Shown here: positions 17,735 to 27,151 of the stretch, in pieces
Position numbering within the stretch: the first letter of the stretch is position 1
How the letters are laid out: every line of letters starts with the position of its first letter
NCBI RefSeq assembly: GCF_002259595.1
Contig: NZ_MWWU01000002.1
Location: 372,001-436,000, forward strand
DNA length: 64,000 bases
Origin: Aeriscardovia aeriphila
GTDB lineage: Bacteria > Actinomycetota > Actinomycetes > Actinomycetales > Bifidobacteriaceae
Reading direction: 5' to 3'
Position numbers and translations under genes: made by a program
The notes under the pieces: model-generated
The model's database searches: none
Seen by the model: the letters and a program-made list of their open reading frames with translations, nothing else
Told to the model about the DNA's origin: nothing

Positions 17735-18493
17735 ATGTCAGGACATTCCAAGTGGGCCACCACTAAGCACAAGAAGGCGGCAATCGACGCTAAGCGCGGC
17801 AAGCTCTTCGCCAAGCTCGTCAAGAACATCGAAATCGCAGCCCGTCAGGGTGGTGGCGATCTCGCTGGTAACGCAGCCTTGTTCGAGGCTGTGAACAAGG
17901 CGAAGAAGAACTCCGTCCCAGCTGACAACATCACCCGTGCAATCAAGCGCGGTTCGGGTGCTGAAGCCGGTGGCGCCAACTACGAGAGCATCGTGTACGA
18001 AGGCTACGCACCAAACGGCGTAGGCCTGATCATCGAATGCTTGACCGATAACCGTAACCGTGCAGCAGCAGATGTGCGCACCACCCTCTCCAAGAACGGT
18101 GGCTCGCTTGCTACTACCGGTTCCGTGAGCTTCAACTTCTCCCGTAAGGGCGAAATCGAAGTTGCTTCCGAAGGTGTTGATTATGATCAGCTCTTCGAAG
18201 CAGCTGCTGAAGCCGGTGCTGAGGATGTTGAGGATAACGGTGACGTGTACACCGTCATCACCGAGCCATCCCTGCTCTCTGATGTTACCAAGGCTCTCAC
18301 CGACGCTGGCTTCGACCACGATTCTTCCGAGTCCGTGATGGTTGCTGCAAACAAGGTCAGCCTGGACCTCGATGCTGCTAAGAAGGTCACCAAGCTCATC
18401 GACGCTCTCGATGACCTCGATGATGTTCAGAATATTTACTCCAACTGGACGGCCGATGACGATGTGATGGCTGCTCTCGAGGATGAGGACTGA
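17735..18493 (+). CDS. yebC: YebC/PmpR family translation/transcription regulator
   Basis: A 252-aa TACO1/YebC protein. Family members help ribosomes translate proline-rich stretches and some act as DNA-binding regulators. The N-terminus [25 protein letters not shown] is diagnostic, and [30 protein letters not shown] marks the middle domain. ATG 17735 follows TTGAGGAGC; an upstream in-frame ATG at 17723 would add four residues. ruvC starts before this gene ends, so yebC-ruvC form an operon, as is usual. Confidence 0.95.
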   Translation: MSGHSKWATTKHKKAAIDAKRGKLFAKLVKNIEIAARQGGGDLAGNAALFEAVNKAKKNSVPADNITRAIKRGSGAEAGGANYESIVYEGYAPNGVGLIIECLTDNRNRAAADVRTTLSKNGGSLATTGSVSFNFSRKGEIEVASEGVDYDQLFEAAAEAGAEDVEDNGDVYTVITEPSLLSDVTKALTDAGFDHDSSESVMVAANKVSLDLDAAKKVTKLIDALDDLDDVQNIYSNWTADDDVMAALEDED

Positions 18494-19082
18494 GTTGATC
18501 ATCCTCGGTGTTGACCCTGGCCTCACTCGTTGTGGGGTCGGGGTTATTGAAGCCGGCGCATACCGCCGGCTTTCTTTTATTCACGTCGATGTTATTCGTT
18601 CCAGTATCGACGTTTCCCAGGATCTGCGCCTGCTGACAATCTGGGAAGGTTTAAACGCCAAGATGGATGAGTTCGTCCCCGACGTGGTGTCCATCGAGCA
18701 AGTTTTCGCTCAGCATAATATCAACACTGTGTTGGGTACAGCGCAGGTAGCTGGCCTCGCCATGGTAGCCGCGGCCCAGCGTTCCATCCCTGTTGCTGTG
18801 CACACTCCTAGCCAAGTCAAGCTCGCGGTGACCGGCAACGGAAAGGCCGACAAGCTTCAGGTGGAGAGAATGGTGGCGCGAATTCTCAACCTCAACAAGC
18901 TGCCAGACCCACCAGATGCTGCGGATGCGCTTGCTCAGGCGATTACTCATGCTCTGCACCCCGCCGGCGAGTTGCAAGGAGGGGAAAGAGAACAGCACCT
19001 CACGCCTGCGCAACGGCAATGGGCGGAAGCGTTGAAGAAGCAACAGCAGAATAAATCGCGCATGCACGGTCGCGGTATGTAA
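18483..19082 (+). CDS. ruvC: crossover junction endodeoxyribonuclease RuvC
   Basis: Resolves Holliday junctions made by recombination, working with RuvAB. The 199-aa protein starts [18 protein letters not shown] (first catalytic Asp) and has [14 protein letters not shown] (catalytic Glu) and [15 protein letters not shown] (final Asp pair). The lysine-rich C-terminal 30 residues are an extension. ATG 18483 overlaps the yebC end by 11 bases; a TTG at 18495 is the alternative. ruvAB lie 36 bp on, behind their own SOS promoter. Confidence 0.95.
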   Translation: MRTELIILGVDPGLTRCGVGVIEAGAYRRLSFIHVDVIRSSIDVSQDLRLLTIWEGLNAKMDEFVPDVVSIEQVFAQHNINTVLGTAQVAGLAMVAAAQRSIPVAVHTPSQVKLAVTGNGKADKLQVERMVARILNLNKLPDPPDAADALAQAITHALHPAGELQGGEREQHLTPAQRQWAEALKKQQQNKSRMHGRGM

Positions 19083-19087
19083 CCTGA

Positions 19088-19108
19088 TATAATCGAACAC
19101 AAGTTCGA
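19088..19108 (+). promoter_or_regulatory. SOS (LexA) box overlapping the ruvA promoter
   Basis: TCGAAC-ACAA-GTTCGA at 19093-19108 matches the actinobacterial LexA consensus TCGAAC-N4-GTTCGA perfectly. It overlaps a perfect TATAAT (-10, 19088-19093). LexA bound here would block RNA polymerase, so ruvAB should be DNA-damage inducible independently of ruvC. Confidence 0.93.
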
Positions 19109-19118
19109 AGGAGGGTGT

Positions 19119-19733
19119 ATGATCGCACAACTTACCGGTTTGGTGGCCAGTATTGGCCCAGATAGTGCCGTTATTGATTGCAATGGCATTGGTTTCGGCG
19201 TTCATATGCCTCATACTGACCTCGCGCGTTTGAGGGAAGGCCGGGAAGAAACGGTCTTCACGCATATGGCTCTGACTCAGGATGCGCTGACTCTCTACGG
19301 TTTCACTTCCACCAATGAGAGGGAAGTGTTCTTACGCTTGCAAAAAGTGTCGGGCGTAGGCCCGAAAGCTGCACTCGCTCTGCTCTCAACATGCGGAGTC
19401 GAGGGGATTAGCACTGCGGTTGCCTCACAGGACGTGACTGCACTATCCAAAGCTCCTGGTGTGGGCAAGCGTATGGCACAGAAAATTATTGTGGAACTGA
19501 CTGGCAAGCTCGACGGTGTTGCCGATGTGTCCGCTTCTGCTCCTGCAACTTTGCCCGATGGTATGACCACTATTCTTCAAGGTTTGGATGGTTTGGGAAT
19601 CAGGCCGGATACGGCGAAGGATGCTTTGAACGCCGTCATGCAGCAGCATGGTTTCGAGGTTGATGTGCCCAGTGCTGAAGTCGCTACTGTTCTTCGCGAA
19701 ACTCTGTCGTACATCGGAAGGAGGCAGAAGTGA
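19119..19733 (+). CDS. ruvA: Holliday junction branch migration protein RuvA
   Basis: Tetrameric junction-binding protein that loads RuvB. The 204-aa product has the N-terminal OB fold ([28 protein letters not shown]) and two helix-hairpin-helix motifs ([14 protein letters not shown] and [16 protein letters not shown]). A flexible linker and the C-terminal RuvB-binding domain ([12 protein letters not shown]) follow. A strong GAAGGAGGG precedes ATG 19119. The SOS box lies directly upstream. The stop overlaps the ruvB start. Confidence 0.96.
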   Translation: MIAQLTGLVASIGPDSAVIDCNGIGFGVHMPHTDLARLREGREETVFTHMALTQDALTLYGFTSTNEREVFLRLQKVSGVGPKAALALLSTCGVEGISTAVASQDVTALSKAPGVGKRMAQKIIVELTGKLDGVADVSASAPATLPDGMTTILQGLDGLGIRPDTAKDALNAVMQQHGFEVDVPSAEVATVLRETLSYIGRRQK

Positions 19734-20908
19734 GCCGTGCATCGCGTAAAGCTCCTGAGCCGCAGTTCGTGCCGGATGCTGGAGCAACGCTCAATTACAA
19801 CCCTTTCGCCCCGGGTGCAAGCTTGCCGCATTATGAGGAAAACAGCGCGGCCGATACGGTAAATAACCAGAACGCTCGTGAAGAATCCTTGCGAACAGTC
19901 TCCGCTCAATCGCAGCCGGAAGAGCGTTTGAGCGATGAGGAGCTGCGCCCGAACACGCTGGACAGCTTCGTTGGCCAGCCTCTGCTCAAGGAGCAGTTGC
20001 GCCTGTTCTTGGATGCTGCCATTAAGCGTGAGGTTCCGCCGGATCATATTCTTCTTGCCGGGCCTCCAGGCCTGGGTAAAACCACTTTGGCCATGATTGT
20101 TGCTCACGAGTTGGGAGTGTCCCTGCGCGTCACTTCTGGCCCTGCTGTGCAGCACCCTGGTGACCTTGCCTCGATTTTGTCTTCGATGGAGGAGGGCGAG
20201 GTTCTCTTCATTGATGAGATTCACCGCCTTCCTCACACAGCAGAGGAGATGCTCTACATTGCTATGGAGGATTTCCGCGTCGATGTGGTGATCGGCAAGG
20301 GTGCTGGTGCTTCATCTATTCCTCTGACTTTGCCGCGTTTTACCGTGGTGGGTGCGACGACGAGGGAAGGTATGCTGCCTGCACCTTTGCGCGCACGATT
20401 TGGCTTTACTGCCAATCTGGATTACTACCCAGCTTCAGAGCTGCAAAAGCTTATCCAACGTTCTGCCCAAGTGTTGGGTGTGAGCATTGATGACCAAGCA
20501 GCCCGCGAGCTGTCCCTGCGCTCGAGGGGTACGCCGCGAATTGCGAACCGACTGCTCAGGCGTGTGCGCGATTGGGCTGTGGTGCATGAGCTGGACCATA
20601 TTGATGAGAGCGCGGTGAAGGCGGCTTTGCAGCTCTACCAGATCGATTCGGAAGGCTTGGACCGCTTGGATATCGCCGTTTTGGAGGCGATGGTCAAGCG
20701 CTTTAAGGGCAGGCCAGTCGGCATTAAGAACCTCGCGTCGATGGTGGGAGAGGAAGCTGAGACTATCGAAACGGTGTGTGAGCCGTATTTGGTGCGTCAA
20801 GGTTTCATGATTCGTACACCGAAAGGCCGTGTGGCAACCGAGAAAGCGTGGAAGCATTTGGGGGTTGCGCTGCCGAACCCTTCGCAAGGCCAGAAGCCGC
20901 TGTTCTAG
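19730..20908 (+). CDS. ruvB: Holliday junction branch migration helicase RuvB
   Basis: Hexameric AAA+ motor driving branch migration. The 392-aa product has Walker [10 protein letters not shown], Walker [10 protein letters not shown], sensor 1 [19 protein letters not shown] and the winged-helix C-domain ([21 protein letters not shown]...[10 protein letters not shown]). The first 60 residues, before [12 protein letters not shown], are a longer Ala/Ser/Glu-rich extension than in model RuvB. GTG 19730 overlaps the ruvA stop (GTGA) behind GGAGGC, giving translational coupling. Confidence 0.96.
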   Translation: MSRASRKAPEPQFVPDAGATLNYNPFAPGASLPHYEENSAADTVNNQNAREESLRTVSAQSQPEERLSDEELRPNTLDSFVGQPLLKEQLRLFLDAAIKREVPPDHILLAGPPGLGKTTLAMIVAHELGVSLRVTSGPAVQHPGDLASILSSMEEGEVLFIDEIHRLPHTAEEMLYIAMEDFRVDVVIGKGAGASSIPLTLPRFTVVGATTREGMLPAPLRARFGFTANLDYYPASELQKLIQRSAQVLGVSIDDQAARELSLRSRGTPRIANRLLRRVRDWAVVHELDHIDESAVKAALQLYQIDSEGLDRLDIAVLEAMVKRFKGRPVGIKNLASMVGEEAETIETVCEPYLVRQGFMIRTPKGRVATEKAWKHLGVALPNPSQGQKPLF

Positions 20909-21122
20909 TTGTGCGTTGTGGTGTGCGCGCTCTAGCTGTGCGGACGGCGCGCTCACGCTGTGTAGCCGGTGCGGCAGACGGTGTGGCCGGCGCGTCGGCA
21001 GTGAGTGCGCTCGTCGCGCAAAAGTTGCGAGAAGGTTACGAAAAGCCGCGAGCGTCTGCTTAGTGCGTTACCCTGAATGAGTGACCCACTGATGGTGGGC
21101 GTAGTGATTAAAGGAGACTATT

Positions 21123-21563
21123 GTGAACCCAGCTCTTTTGAACAACCTCTTTATGGTTGTCATTATTGCTGTCCTCATCCTGTTTATGTGGCTTTCCACT
21201 CGTAAGCAACGTAAGCGTCAGCAAGAGCAAGAGAATTGGCTCAATAACCTTCAGCCAGGTGATGAAGTCGCTACCATCGGCGGAATCATCGGAACTGTTG
21301 TTGAAGCTGATATTGCTCATGATCAGGTCGTCATCGACTCTGAAGGTACCAAGCTGCGCATGCGCGTGCAGTCCATTCGCCAGGCTCCTGTCGTCCCTCA
21401 CTACGCTGATGAGGATGCTCCTGCTGAAGATTCTCAGAACAGTGAAAATCTTGAAGAGCAAGCTGCTCACGCCACCGAGCCAAACCAGGCAGACGAGGCT
21501 AGCAAGCAAGAACCTGTGGAAGCCAACGAAAAGCTGACTTCTGAGGATTACAAGAACGAGTGA
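21123..21563 (+). CDS. yajC: preprotein translocase subunit YajC
   Basis: Accessory subunit of the Sec translocon. The 146-aa protein has a single N-terminal TM (residues 7-25), the basic RKQRKRQQEQ and the conserved LQPGDEVATIGGIIGTVVEAD. The last 60 residues are an acidic Glu/Asp/Ala-rich tail, longer than in E. coli. The start is GTG 21123 behind AAAGGAGAC. It follows ruvB as in other actinobacteria and is probably co-transcribed with apt 18 bp downstream. Confidence 0.9.
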   Translation: MNPALLNNLFMVVIIAVLILFMWLSTRKQRKRQQEQENWLNNLQPGDEVATIGGIIGTVVEADIAHDQVVIDSEGTKLRMRVQSIRQAPVVPHYADEDAPAEDSQNSENLEEQAAHATEPNQADEASKQEPVEANEKLTSEDYKNE

Positions 21564-21581
21564 GACGAGGAGAGGTTCCGT

Positions 21582-22181
21582 ATGGCAGATTCCGCAGAAC
21601 TCACTACCAAAGGCCTTCGTCTGGAGGGCTTGAACAAGATGGCGGAAGGAGACCGTAACTACCTGATCTCCCTGTTCCGCACCATTCCTGGGTTCCCGGC
21701 AAAGAACATTCTTTTCCGCGACTTTGTTCCTGTTTTGGCGGACGCTCGAGCATACGCGCTGCTCATCAACGCTTTGGCTCAGGCTTTGCCAGTGTCTTTG
21801 GATGATTTCGACTACATTGGTGGTTTGGAATCTCGCGGCTTCCTGATCGGTGCTCCACTCGCCCTCAAGCTGGGCAAGGGCTTCATCCCATTCCGCAAGG
21901 CTGGCAAGCTTCCTCCTGAGGTTTACCACCAGGAGTACACACTCGAGTACGGTAAGGCTGCTATCGAAATCGAGAAGAACACCATCCACAAAGGTGATCG
22001 TGTTCTCATCGTCGATGATTTGATTGCCACCGGTGGTACCGCTGCAGCTGCTGAGGACCTTCTCAAGCAGGCAGGTGCTCATGTTGCAGGCTACTCCTTC
22101 GTTATGGAGTTGGATGGCCTGCCAGGGCGCCGGGCATTGGGCGACCATCCCATCTCGGTGCTGATGGGCATGCCAGCCTGA
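21582..22181 (+). CDS. apt: adenine phosphoribosyltransferase
   Basis: Salvages adenine to AMP using PRPP. The 199-aa protein has the type I PRTase signature VLIVDDLIATGGTAAAAE (PRPP loop), plus FRTIPGFPAKNILFRDF, IGGLESRGFLIGAPLA and PFRKAGKLP typical of Apt. GAGGAGAGG precedes ATG 21582. It is the second gene after yajC. Confidence 0.95.
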   Translation: MADSAELTTKGLRLEGLNKMAEGDRNYLISLFRTIPGFPAKNILFRDFVPVLADARAYALLINALAQALPVSLDDFDYIGGLESRGFLIGAPLALKLGKGFIPFRKAGKLPPEVYHQEYTLEYGKAAIEIEKNTIHKGDRVLIVDDLIATGGTAAAAEDLLKQAGAHVAGYSFVMELDGLPGRRALGDHPISVLMGMPA

Positions 22182-22312
22182 GCTGTTGTGCCTCATATGC
22201 TCGCTGCCGAACTGTGATAAATACAGAACTGCGACAAAATAAAGTGCAGAAAGCAGTCAAAATGGCAGCGAAAATGCTGTAGACTTCAAGAGTACCGCTT
22301 CTCGTGGCGCTA

Positions 22313-22359
22313 GGCTCATCATCCTTTCTTCTTATTTGCGATTTTGCAAATGATGAGCC
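22313..22359. repeat. hairpin in the apt/multi-TM intergenic region
   Basis: Ten-base arms GGCTCATCAT (22313-22322) and ATGATGAGCC (22350-22359), with an inner ATTTGC/GCAAAT stem. No T tract follows; possibly an apt transcript end or an mRNA stability structure. Confidence 0.5.
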
Positions 22360-22377
22360 CGGGTGGGCGTTACGAGT

Positions 22378-22432
22378 GAGCGGCATTTTTGTATTCAGGC
22401 GGCTTTGTGTTAGAGCGGCATTTTTGTATTCA
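22378..22432 (+). repeat. 20-bp exact direct repeat, two copies
   Basis: GAGCGGCATTTTTGTATTCA at 22378-22397 and again at 22413-22432, 35 bp apart start to start. It lies 48-100 bp before the multi-TM gene, so it could hold duplicated promoter or regulator-binding elements. Confidence 0.75.
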
Positions 22433-22480
22433 CCTGGGTTCTCGCCTAGAATATTCAGGGATCACAGGTTCGGAGGTTAT

Positions 22481-24115
22481 ATGGCACAAGTAGAACGCTC
22501 AACGAAGCGCAGTTCGTTGCAATTTGACCTCACTAACCTCGCATCAGGAGCCTGGCGCGCCCTCGTCGCCGCATTCCTCGCACCCCTCGCACTCTTCGCC
22601 CTCGCTTTCATCAGTTGCGCGCTCGTCGTCGTCACGACCACAAACGCGAAATCAGGCGCCGCTCAAGCAGTGGTCAGCGGCTGGGACATTATCAAGCTTT
22701 CCCTCGCACTTCCGGTGAATTTTGGGGGAGTGATAATCTCAGTTCCGCCCCTTCTCGCCACGACAATCGCCTTCCTGTTCAGCCTGGCAATCTTTTTGAG
22801 CTTGCGCGTAAGAAACCTGAGCCAAATTCCTCTGGCCGCTTTGGGCTGGCTGGGCTCCTGGCTCATGCTCGCCCGTGCTTTGGAAACTTCTCAGCAATCT
22901 CAGATGAACAGCGTGATTGGCCACTCCTTCGTCCTTTTCCTCGCCATTGTACTGGTTATTGCTGTACATCGCGTGTGGAAGGAACTCTACCAGCCGTGGC
23001 TCGCCACTTTGCCACAACTTTCCGACACTTTCTTCCCTGAACCTGAGGCGGATAAGCGCTTAGATAGCTTGCCGCCTCTCACTGTTCGCCGCGTGCTGAA
23101 AGCCTGCGCTCAAGCCCTCGCCCGTGTACCCAACTTGGTAGTGCGCCAGCTGCGTATCGCTCTGATCGGTTTGTCACTGCTGTCTGCCGGAGTGTGGGTA
23201 TACTGGCTCATCGCTGGTCACCATACCGCCGACCTTCTGTGGAAGCAGACTGCGGTAAGTGGGGCACCTCGCATTGTTTTGGCGCTATTACTCTTGCTGT
23301 GGCTGCCCAACTATCTGGTGTACGCGCTGGTGTGGGCGCTGGGTGGCATGCTCAGCGTCGGGGCCCTCGGCACTTTCTCCCTGGCGGCCCTCAGCACGCG
23401 CAACCTGCCGCTGATCCCCGTATTTGGCTACATTCCTGACCCTCTGCCCGCGCTGGGCCAAACGCTTCTGCCGATGGTCGGTCTGCTGGTGGCTTTGCTC
23501 GCTGCCTGCGATAGCTTGTGGCAATTAAGGCTCATTATTCGCCGTTGGGTTGTCGCCTTGATTCGCATTAGCGCTCGAGATTATCAGTATTCTTCGCGCC
23601 TCATCCCAGCCTGCCTCGTGGTGTTGATTCTTCCTATCGTCAACCAGCTCGCTGTTGTGGGCGCTTGCGCCGCAGTGGGGTGGGTGCTGATTGCGCTCTC
23701 TTCAGGTGGATTGGGCTCGCGCAACCTGGCTTCCCTCGGGGCTGCACACCAACTTCCTGTACTTCTGCGTTCGTGGTGGCAGGTGTTTGCTGACATCAGC
23801 TTGATTCTCGTAGTAGTCAGCCTTGTGATTATTGCTATTCGCGCTGTGGTGATCTATCGCTACCGCAGTGCGCAAGGGCAGAGTGCACAGCGCCAGAATG
23901 TGCAAGGTCACGTGCATTCTTCTTCGACGGTGAGCTCTGTGCTGGCTGACAGCGCGGATACTGAGTATGACGAGCCGAGTAAGCGATTGTCGTTTGAGAA
24001 ACGCCCGCAGGTGAGTGGCGATGGAACTGTTCCTTTCCACGCCAGCGAGGTGAAAAGGCGAGTAGTGGCGAGCGAGCATATTCATGATGTGGACGAGGAG
24101 AGTGCCCATGAGTGA
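22481..24115 (+). CDS. multi-TM membrane protein, DUF6350/PerM-like
   Basis: A 544-aa very hydrophobic protein with about ten membrane segments and a 110-residue polar cytoplasmic tail. Length, topology and actinobacterial context resemble the DUF6350 group (named PerM in mycobacteria, linked to cell division), but the match is from memory of layout rather than a firm motif. ATG 22481 (MAQVERSTKRSS) has CGGAGGTT upstream; an ORF start at 22304 lacks one. Two TGATAATCT copies lie in the gene. Its stop overlaps the next start, so the two genes are one operon. Confidence 0.6.
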   Translation: MAQVERSTKRSSLQFDLTNLASGAWRALVAAFLAPLALFALAFISCALVVVTTTNAKSGAAQAVVSGWDIIKLSLALPVNFGGVIISVPPLLATTIAFLFSLAIFLSLRVRNLSQIPLAALGWLGSWLMLARALETSQQSQMNSVIGHSFVLFLAIVLVIAVHRVWKELYQPWLATLPQLSDTFFPEPEADKRLDSLPPLTVRRVLKACAQALARVPNLVVRQLRIALIGLSLLSAGVWVYWLIAGHHTADLLWKQTAVSGAPRIVLALLLLLWLPNYLVYALVWALGGMLSVGALGTFSLAALSTRNLPLIPVFGYIPDPLPALGQTLLPMVGLLVALLAACDSLWQLRLIIRRWVVALIRISARDYQYSSRLIPACLVVLILPIVNQLAVVGACAAVGWVLIALSSGGLGSRNLASLGAAHQLPVLLRSWWQVFADISLILVVVSLVIIAIRAVVIYRYRSAQGQSAQRQNVQGHVHSSSTVSSVLADSADTEYDEPSKRLSFEKRPQVSGDGTVPFHASEVKRRVVASEHIHDVDEESAHE

Positions 24116-24719
24116 GAATTTGCCAGCCGAGAACATACCAACACAGCGCAATGAGCAGAGTTTCGATGCTGATGAACCTCGTCTTGACCGCGATTACCAG
24201 CGTTCTGAGAGCTTTGAGCAGCGCCCTGACAGCGACGAGGAGAAGGTAGTGAATGCCTCTCTTGCGCAGCTCGCTCGCGGTGAGAAGGAAGGCCCACTCG
24301 AGAAACATCTCGACAGTAATAACGTTGACCTGGAAAAGAACAGCCTCGACGAGAGTGATAACAATGACGAGGACAACGCCGAACAGAGTACGCCTGTCCC
24401 TGAAGTCGAAGAGAAGAGCTTTATCACTGGCCACAAGCACCCGTATGTTTCTGAAAAGCATGAGGGCAAGCCGTGGTTCGAGTGGCTGGTTGCCGCTCTC
24501 GTCGTGCTCTCCGGCGTTCTTGCTGCAACAGGATTAACAGGTGCAGGAATTGGTTTGCTCTCCGCAGTGGCAGGTGCCAGTGCACTGATCCGTTTGCTGG
24601 CTCGCTCGCATTCCCCGTGGAAAGTGCGCTCGGTGTTCTTCGACTGCTTCATCGGCTTTGGCCTGATGCTGGGCATCCCGTTCACCTACTGGACGGTGTT
24701 GTGGATTCTCGCCTCATAA
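24108..24719 (+). CDS. acidic protein with C-terminal two-TM domain (DUF3017-like)
   Basis: A 203-aa protein. Residues 1-115 are charged and low complexity (Glu/Asp/Asn/Ser), probably disordered and cytoplasmic. Residues 120-200 hold two or three hydrophobic segments (WLVAALVVLSGVLAATGL, GLLSAVAGASALIRLLARS, FFDCFIGFGLMLGIPFTYW). The C-terminal part resembles the small actinobacterial DUF3017 proteins; function unknown. ATG 24108 overlaps the preceding stop by eight bases with GGAGAG upstream, giving tight coupling to the multi-TM gene. Confidence 0.65.
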   Translation: MSENLPAENIPTQRNEQSFDADEPRLDRDYQRSESFEQRPDSDEEKVVNASLAQLARGEKEGPLEKHLDSNNVDLEKNSLDESDNNDEDNAEQSTPVPEVEEKSFITGHKHPYVSEKHEGKPWFEWLVAALVVLSGVLAATGLTGAGIGLLSAVAGASALIRLLARSHSPWKVRSVFFDCFIGFGLMLGIPFTYWTVLWILAS

Positions 24720-24825
24720 GCGTGAAGCTGAGCTACACCACGACCACCCTGCGCAGTGCGAGAAACATGCGCAGCCGCCAAATTGCGCGCAGCGCCCATG
24801 AATCAGCAATGAGCTGTATGCAGAT

Positions 24826-24857
24826 ATGAAAAAAGCCGCGAAAGCGGCTTTTTTCAT
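24826..24857. terminator. strong bidirectional terminator
   Basis: Perfect 14-base stem ATGAAAAAAGCCGC / GCGGCTTTTTTCAT with a GAAA tetraloop. A6 on one side and T6 on the other let it stop both the membrane-protein operon (+) and the aquaporin gene (-). Confidence 0.95.
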
Positions 24858-24887
24858 AGATTTCAACAGACTGATAATCTGGAGAAA

Positions 24888-25973
24888 TTACTCAGATTCT
24901 TCGGCATCCTCGCCATGAGACTCGGAGTAATCGATATTCGTCGACTCCGCCATTTCAGCAGCTTGAGAGGCAGCAGCCTGCTCTGGGCTCACCTCTTCAG
25001 TATCCTGGCGCATCACCTTGTTGAAGTCAGCGATATCGCGAGAATCTTCCGAGTCGCTCACCTGCTGAGCATCCTCAGGAACAGAAGAGTCAGAAGCCTT
25101 CGCATCCTTCTCATCAGAAGCCTTGGCATCAGAAGCCTGAGCCTTGTCAGAAGAGGCAGAAGAGTCGTCAGAAAGCTTCATGTTCTCAGCCAGCACGACG
25201 ATCAGACCGACAACAGCGGCAGCCAGCAGCGGGACAATCCAGAAGATCCACAGCTCAGTGAGAGCTTCACCATCGCCATCGATCTTGGCCAGAATGGCAG
25301 AACCAGTAGCGCGAGCTGGGTTCAAAGCCGAATTGGTAATCATGGAGGTCATGACCGTGCCGGCAGCATAAGCCAAGCCAGTAGCCACAGCATAGTTGCG
25401 GCGAGGAAGGCCGTTACGCTTCAAAGCGCTCACAGCAACAGCCGTGATGAGCAGGGTAGCCACGAGCTCCACGATGATAGCGGCTTCCATCGTGCCGCCC
25501 AAACGAGTCTGCACTTCAGCGTAACGGTTAGCGGCAAGCTCCCACATCGTCTTGGTTTCCAGCTTGCTCTGAGCACCAGCCTTCAGGTTATAAGTGCTGA
25601 CCATGAAGTTGAACAATGGCTTCATAGTGAAAGCAGCCAGAATGCCACCCAGGGTTTGAGCCACGCAGTAAGCCAAGAAATCAAGCCACTTCAAACGGCC
25701 CGACAGAGCGGCAGTCAGGGAAACGGCAGGGTTGAGATGGCCACCAGTGACTGGAGCAGTCAAATAGGCTGCAGCAGCATAAGCAACAAAGGCTGCCAAC
25801 ACTGGCAGAATCAGGGAGGAATCAGAAATACGATCCCACGATGATGCTGAGAGCAGAACCATCACCACGAAGAAAGTGCCCACGAGCTCGAGAAGAGAAC
25901 GGGTGAGCAGACCATGAGAGAAACCATTCTCGCGCTGAACACGAGCGCGAGATGACTGTGTTGTATCCGTCAT
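24888..25973 (-). CDS. MIP family channel (aquaporin / glycerol facilitator)
   Basis: A 361-aa channel protein. Both half-helix signatures are present: GGHLNPAVS (first NPA) and NSALNPARATGS (second NPA), in a six-TM core of about residues 20-265. The residues after the second NPA (ARATG) fit a water-type rather than a glycerol-type channel, though this is not decisive. The C-terminal 100 residues are an acidic tail rich in Ser/Asp/Ala with repeated ASD units, unusual for this family. The gene is monocistronic and divergent from rluB. Confidence 0.88.
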   Translation of the reverse strand: MTDTTQSSRARVQRENGFSHGLLTRSLLELVGTFFVVMVLLSASSWDRISDSSLILPVLAAFVAYAAAAYLTAPVTGGHLNPAVSLTAALSGRLKWLDFLAYCVAQTLGGILAAFTMKPLFNFMVSTYNLKAGAQSKLETKTMWELAANRYAEVQTRLGGTMEAAIIVELVATLLITAVAVSALKRNGLPRRNYAVATGLAYAAGTVMTSMITNSALNPARATGSAILAKIDGDGEALTELWIFWIVPLLAAAVVGLIVVLAENMKLSDDSSASSDKAQASDAKASDEKDAKASDSSVPEDAQQVSDSEDSRDIADFNKVMRQDTEEVSPEQAAASQAAEMAESTNIDYSESHGEDAEESE

Positions 25974-25986
25974 ATATACTTAACCT

Positions 25987-26034
25987 TTGGTATGCCTTGC
26001 AGAAAATCTGCATTACATATCTACGGTATACCAA
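25987..26034. promoter_or_regulatory. nested inverted repeats before the aquaporin gene
   Basis: Perfect palindrome TGCAGA-AAA-TCTGCA (25998-26012) lies inside a wider inverted pair TTGGTAT (25987-25993) / ATACCAA (26028-26034), within 60 bp of the aquaporin start. Likely operator(s) or a leader hairpin; the regulator is unknown. Confidence 0.5.
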
Positions 26035-26203
26035 GCCTTACCAATAAACGTGGGAAAAGGCTGGGAATTGCCGACAAGAATGCGCATATGCACGCGCAAT
26101 GTGCCCGCACATAAAGCTTGCACACCGCGTACTACGCGCAGGCTCCTGCGCACACGCACCACTGCGCATACACAAGAGGAACACTGGTCACGTTGGGAGA
26201 ACG

Positions 26204-27151
26204 ATGCCACATCAATACTCTCGCGCTCTAAGCGCTCACGGCGGTCGTCAAACCGCACACAACTCTTCACAAGCGAAACAAGCGAACCGCTCGGCAGCAC
26301 GCCGCGCCATCGCACGCCGCTCCGCCAACGCTGCAGCACAGCGCACGGCACACGAGCCCATTGATATTTCCAAGCTTCACCCCGTCGACCCCGGTTCGCA
26401 CGGCACCAACCCCAGCGAACAAGTCGAAGGAGTACGCCTGCAAAAGCTCCTCGCGCAGGCAGGCTACGGTTCTCGCAGAAAGTGCGAGCAGCTGATTGCC
26501 GAAGGCCGCGTTGAAATCGACGGCGAACTCGTCACCACCCTGGGAACCCGCGTTTTCCCCGACAAGCAGACCATCAAGGTTGACGGCTCGCGCGTACACC
26601 TCGACGATAAGCACATCACTTTGGCCCTCAACAAGCCACGCCAGGTGCTCTCCGCCATGGATGACCAGAAGGGCCGCTGGACTCTTCGCGACATCATCGG
26701 CGACGGCTACCCCCGCATCTTCCACATGGGCCGCCTCGACTACGATTCCGAAGGTCTCATCCTCATGACCAACGACGGCGAACTCGCCGAACACGTCATG
26801 CACCCGCGTTACGAAATCGCCAAAACATACATCGCCACCGTTCGCGGCAACATTCCTCGCGCCACCGTGCGCCGCCTCGTCACCCAAGGCGTTCACCTCA
26901 AAGACGGCTGGATTAAATGCGACGAAGCACACGTCGTATCCGCAACCCGCGAACACTCCGTCGTCAAGGTGGTGCTGCACTCGGGTAAGAACCGCATCGT
27001 CCGCCGCATGCTCGAAGCCGTCGGCTACCCAGTCACCCGCCTGATGCGCACGCAAATCGGCCCAATCCGCCTCGACGGAGTAAAACCGGGCAGTTACCGT
27101 ATTTTGACCCTTCCTGAGGTCAAGAAGTTGGAGAAGGAGGTAGGCCTGTGA
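26204..27151 (+). CDS. rluB: pseudouridine synthase, RsuA/RluB family
   Basis: Modifies uridine in 23S rRNA (RluB type; RsuA/RluE cannot be fully excluded). The 315-aa protein has a basic, Ala/Arg/Ser-rich N-terminal 65 residues. An S4 RNA-binding domain follows ([31 protein letters not shown]), then the catalytic motif [18 protein letters not shown] with the nucleophilic Asp, and the closing [24 protein letters not shown] 26204 has TTGGGAGA upstream. The gene overlaps cmk-der by four bases (GTGA), as in other actinobacteria. Confidence 0.92.
   Translation: MPHQYSRALSAHGGRQTAHNSSQAKQANRSAARRAIARRSANAAAQRTAHEPIDISKLHPVDPGSHGTNPSEQVEGVRLQKLLAQAGYGSRRKCEQLIAEGRVEIDGELVTTLGTRVFPDKQTIKVDGSRVHLDDKHITLALNKPRQVLSAMDDQKGRWTLRDIIGDGYPRIFHMGRLDYDSEGLILMTNDGELAEHVMHPRYEIAKTYIATVRGNIPRATVRRLVTQGVHLKDGWIKCDEAHVVSATREHSVVKVVLHSGKNRIVRRMLEAVGYPVTRLMRTQIGPIRLDGVKPGSYRILTLPEVKKLEKEVGL

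Noticed and set aside
20848-21063. 71-codon GC-rich frame after ruvB
   Set aside because: Overlaps the ruvB end, no ribosome site, Ala/Arg/Val-rich translation; probably non-coding.
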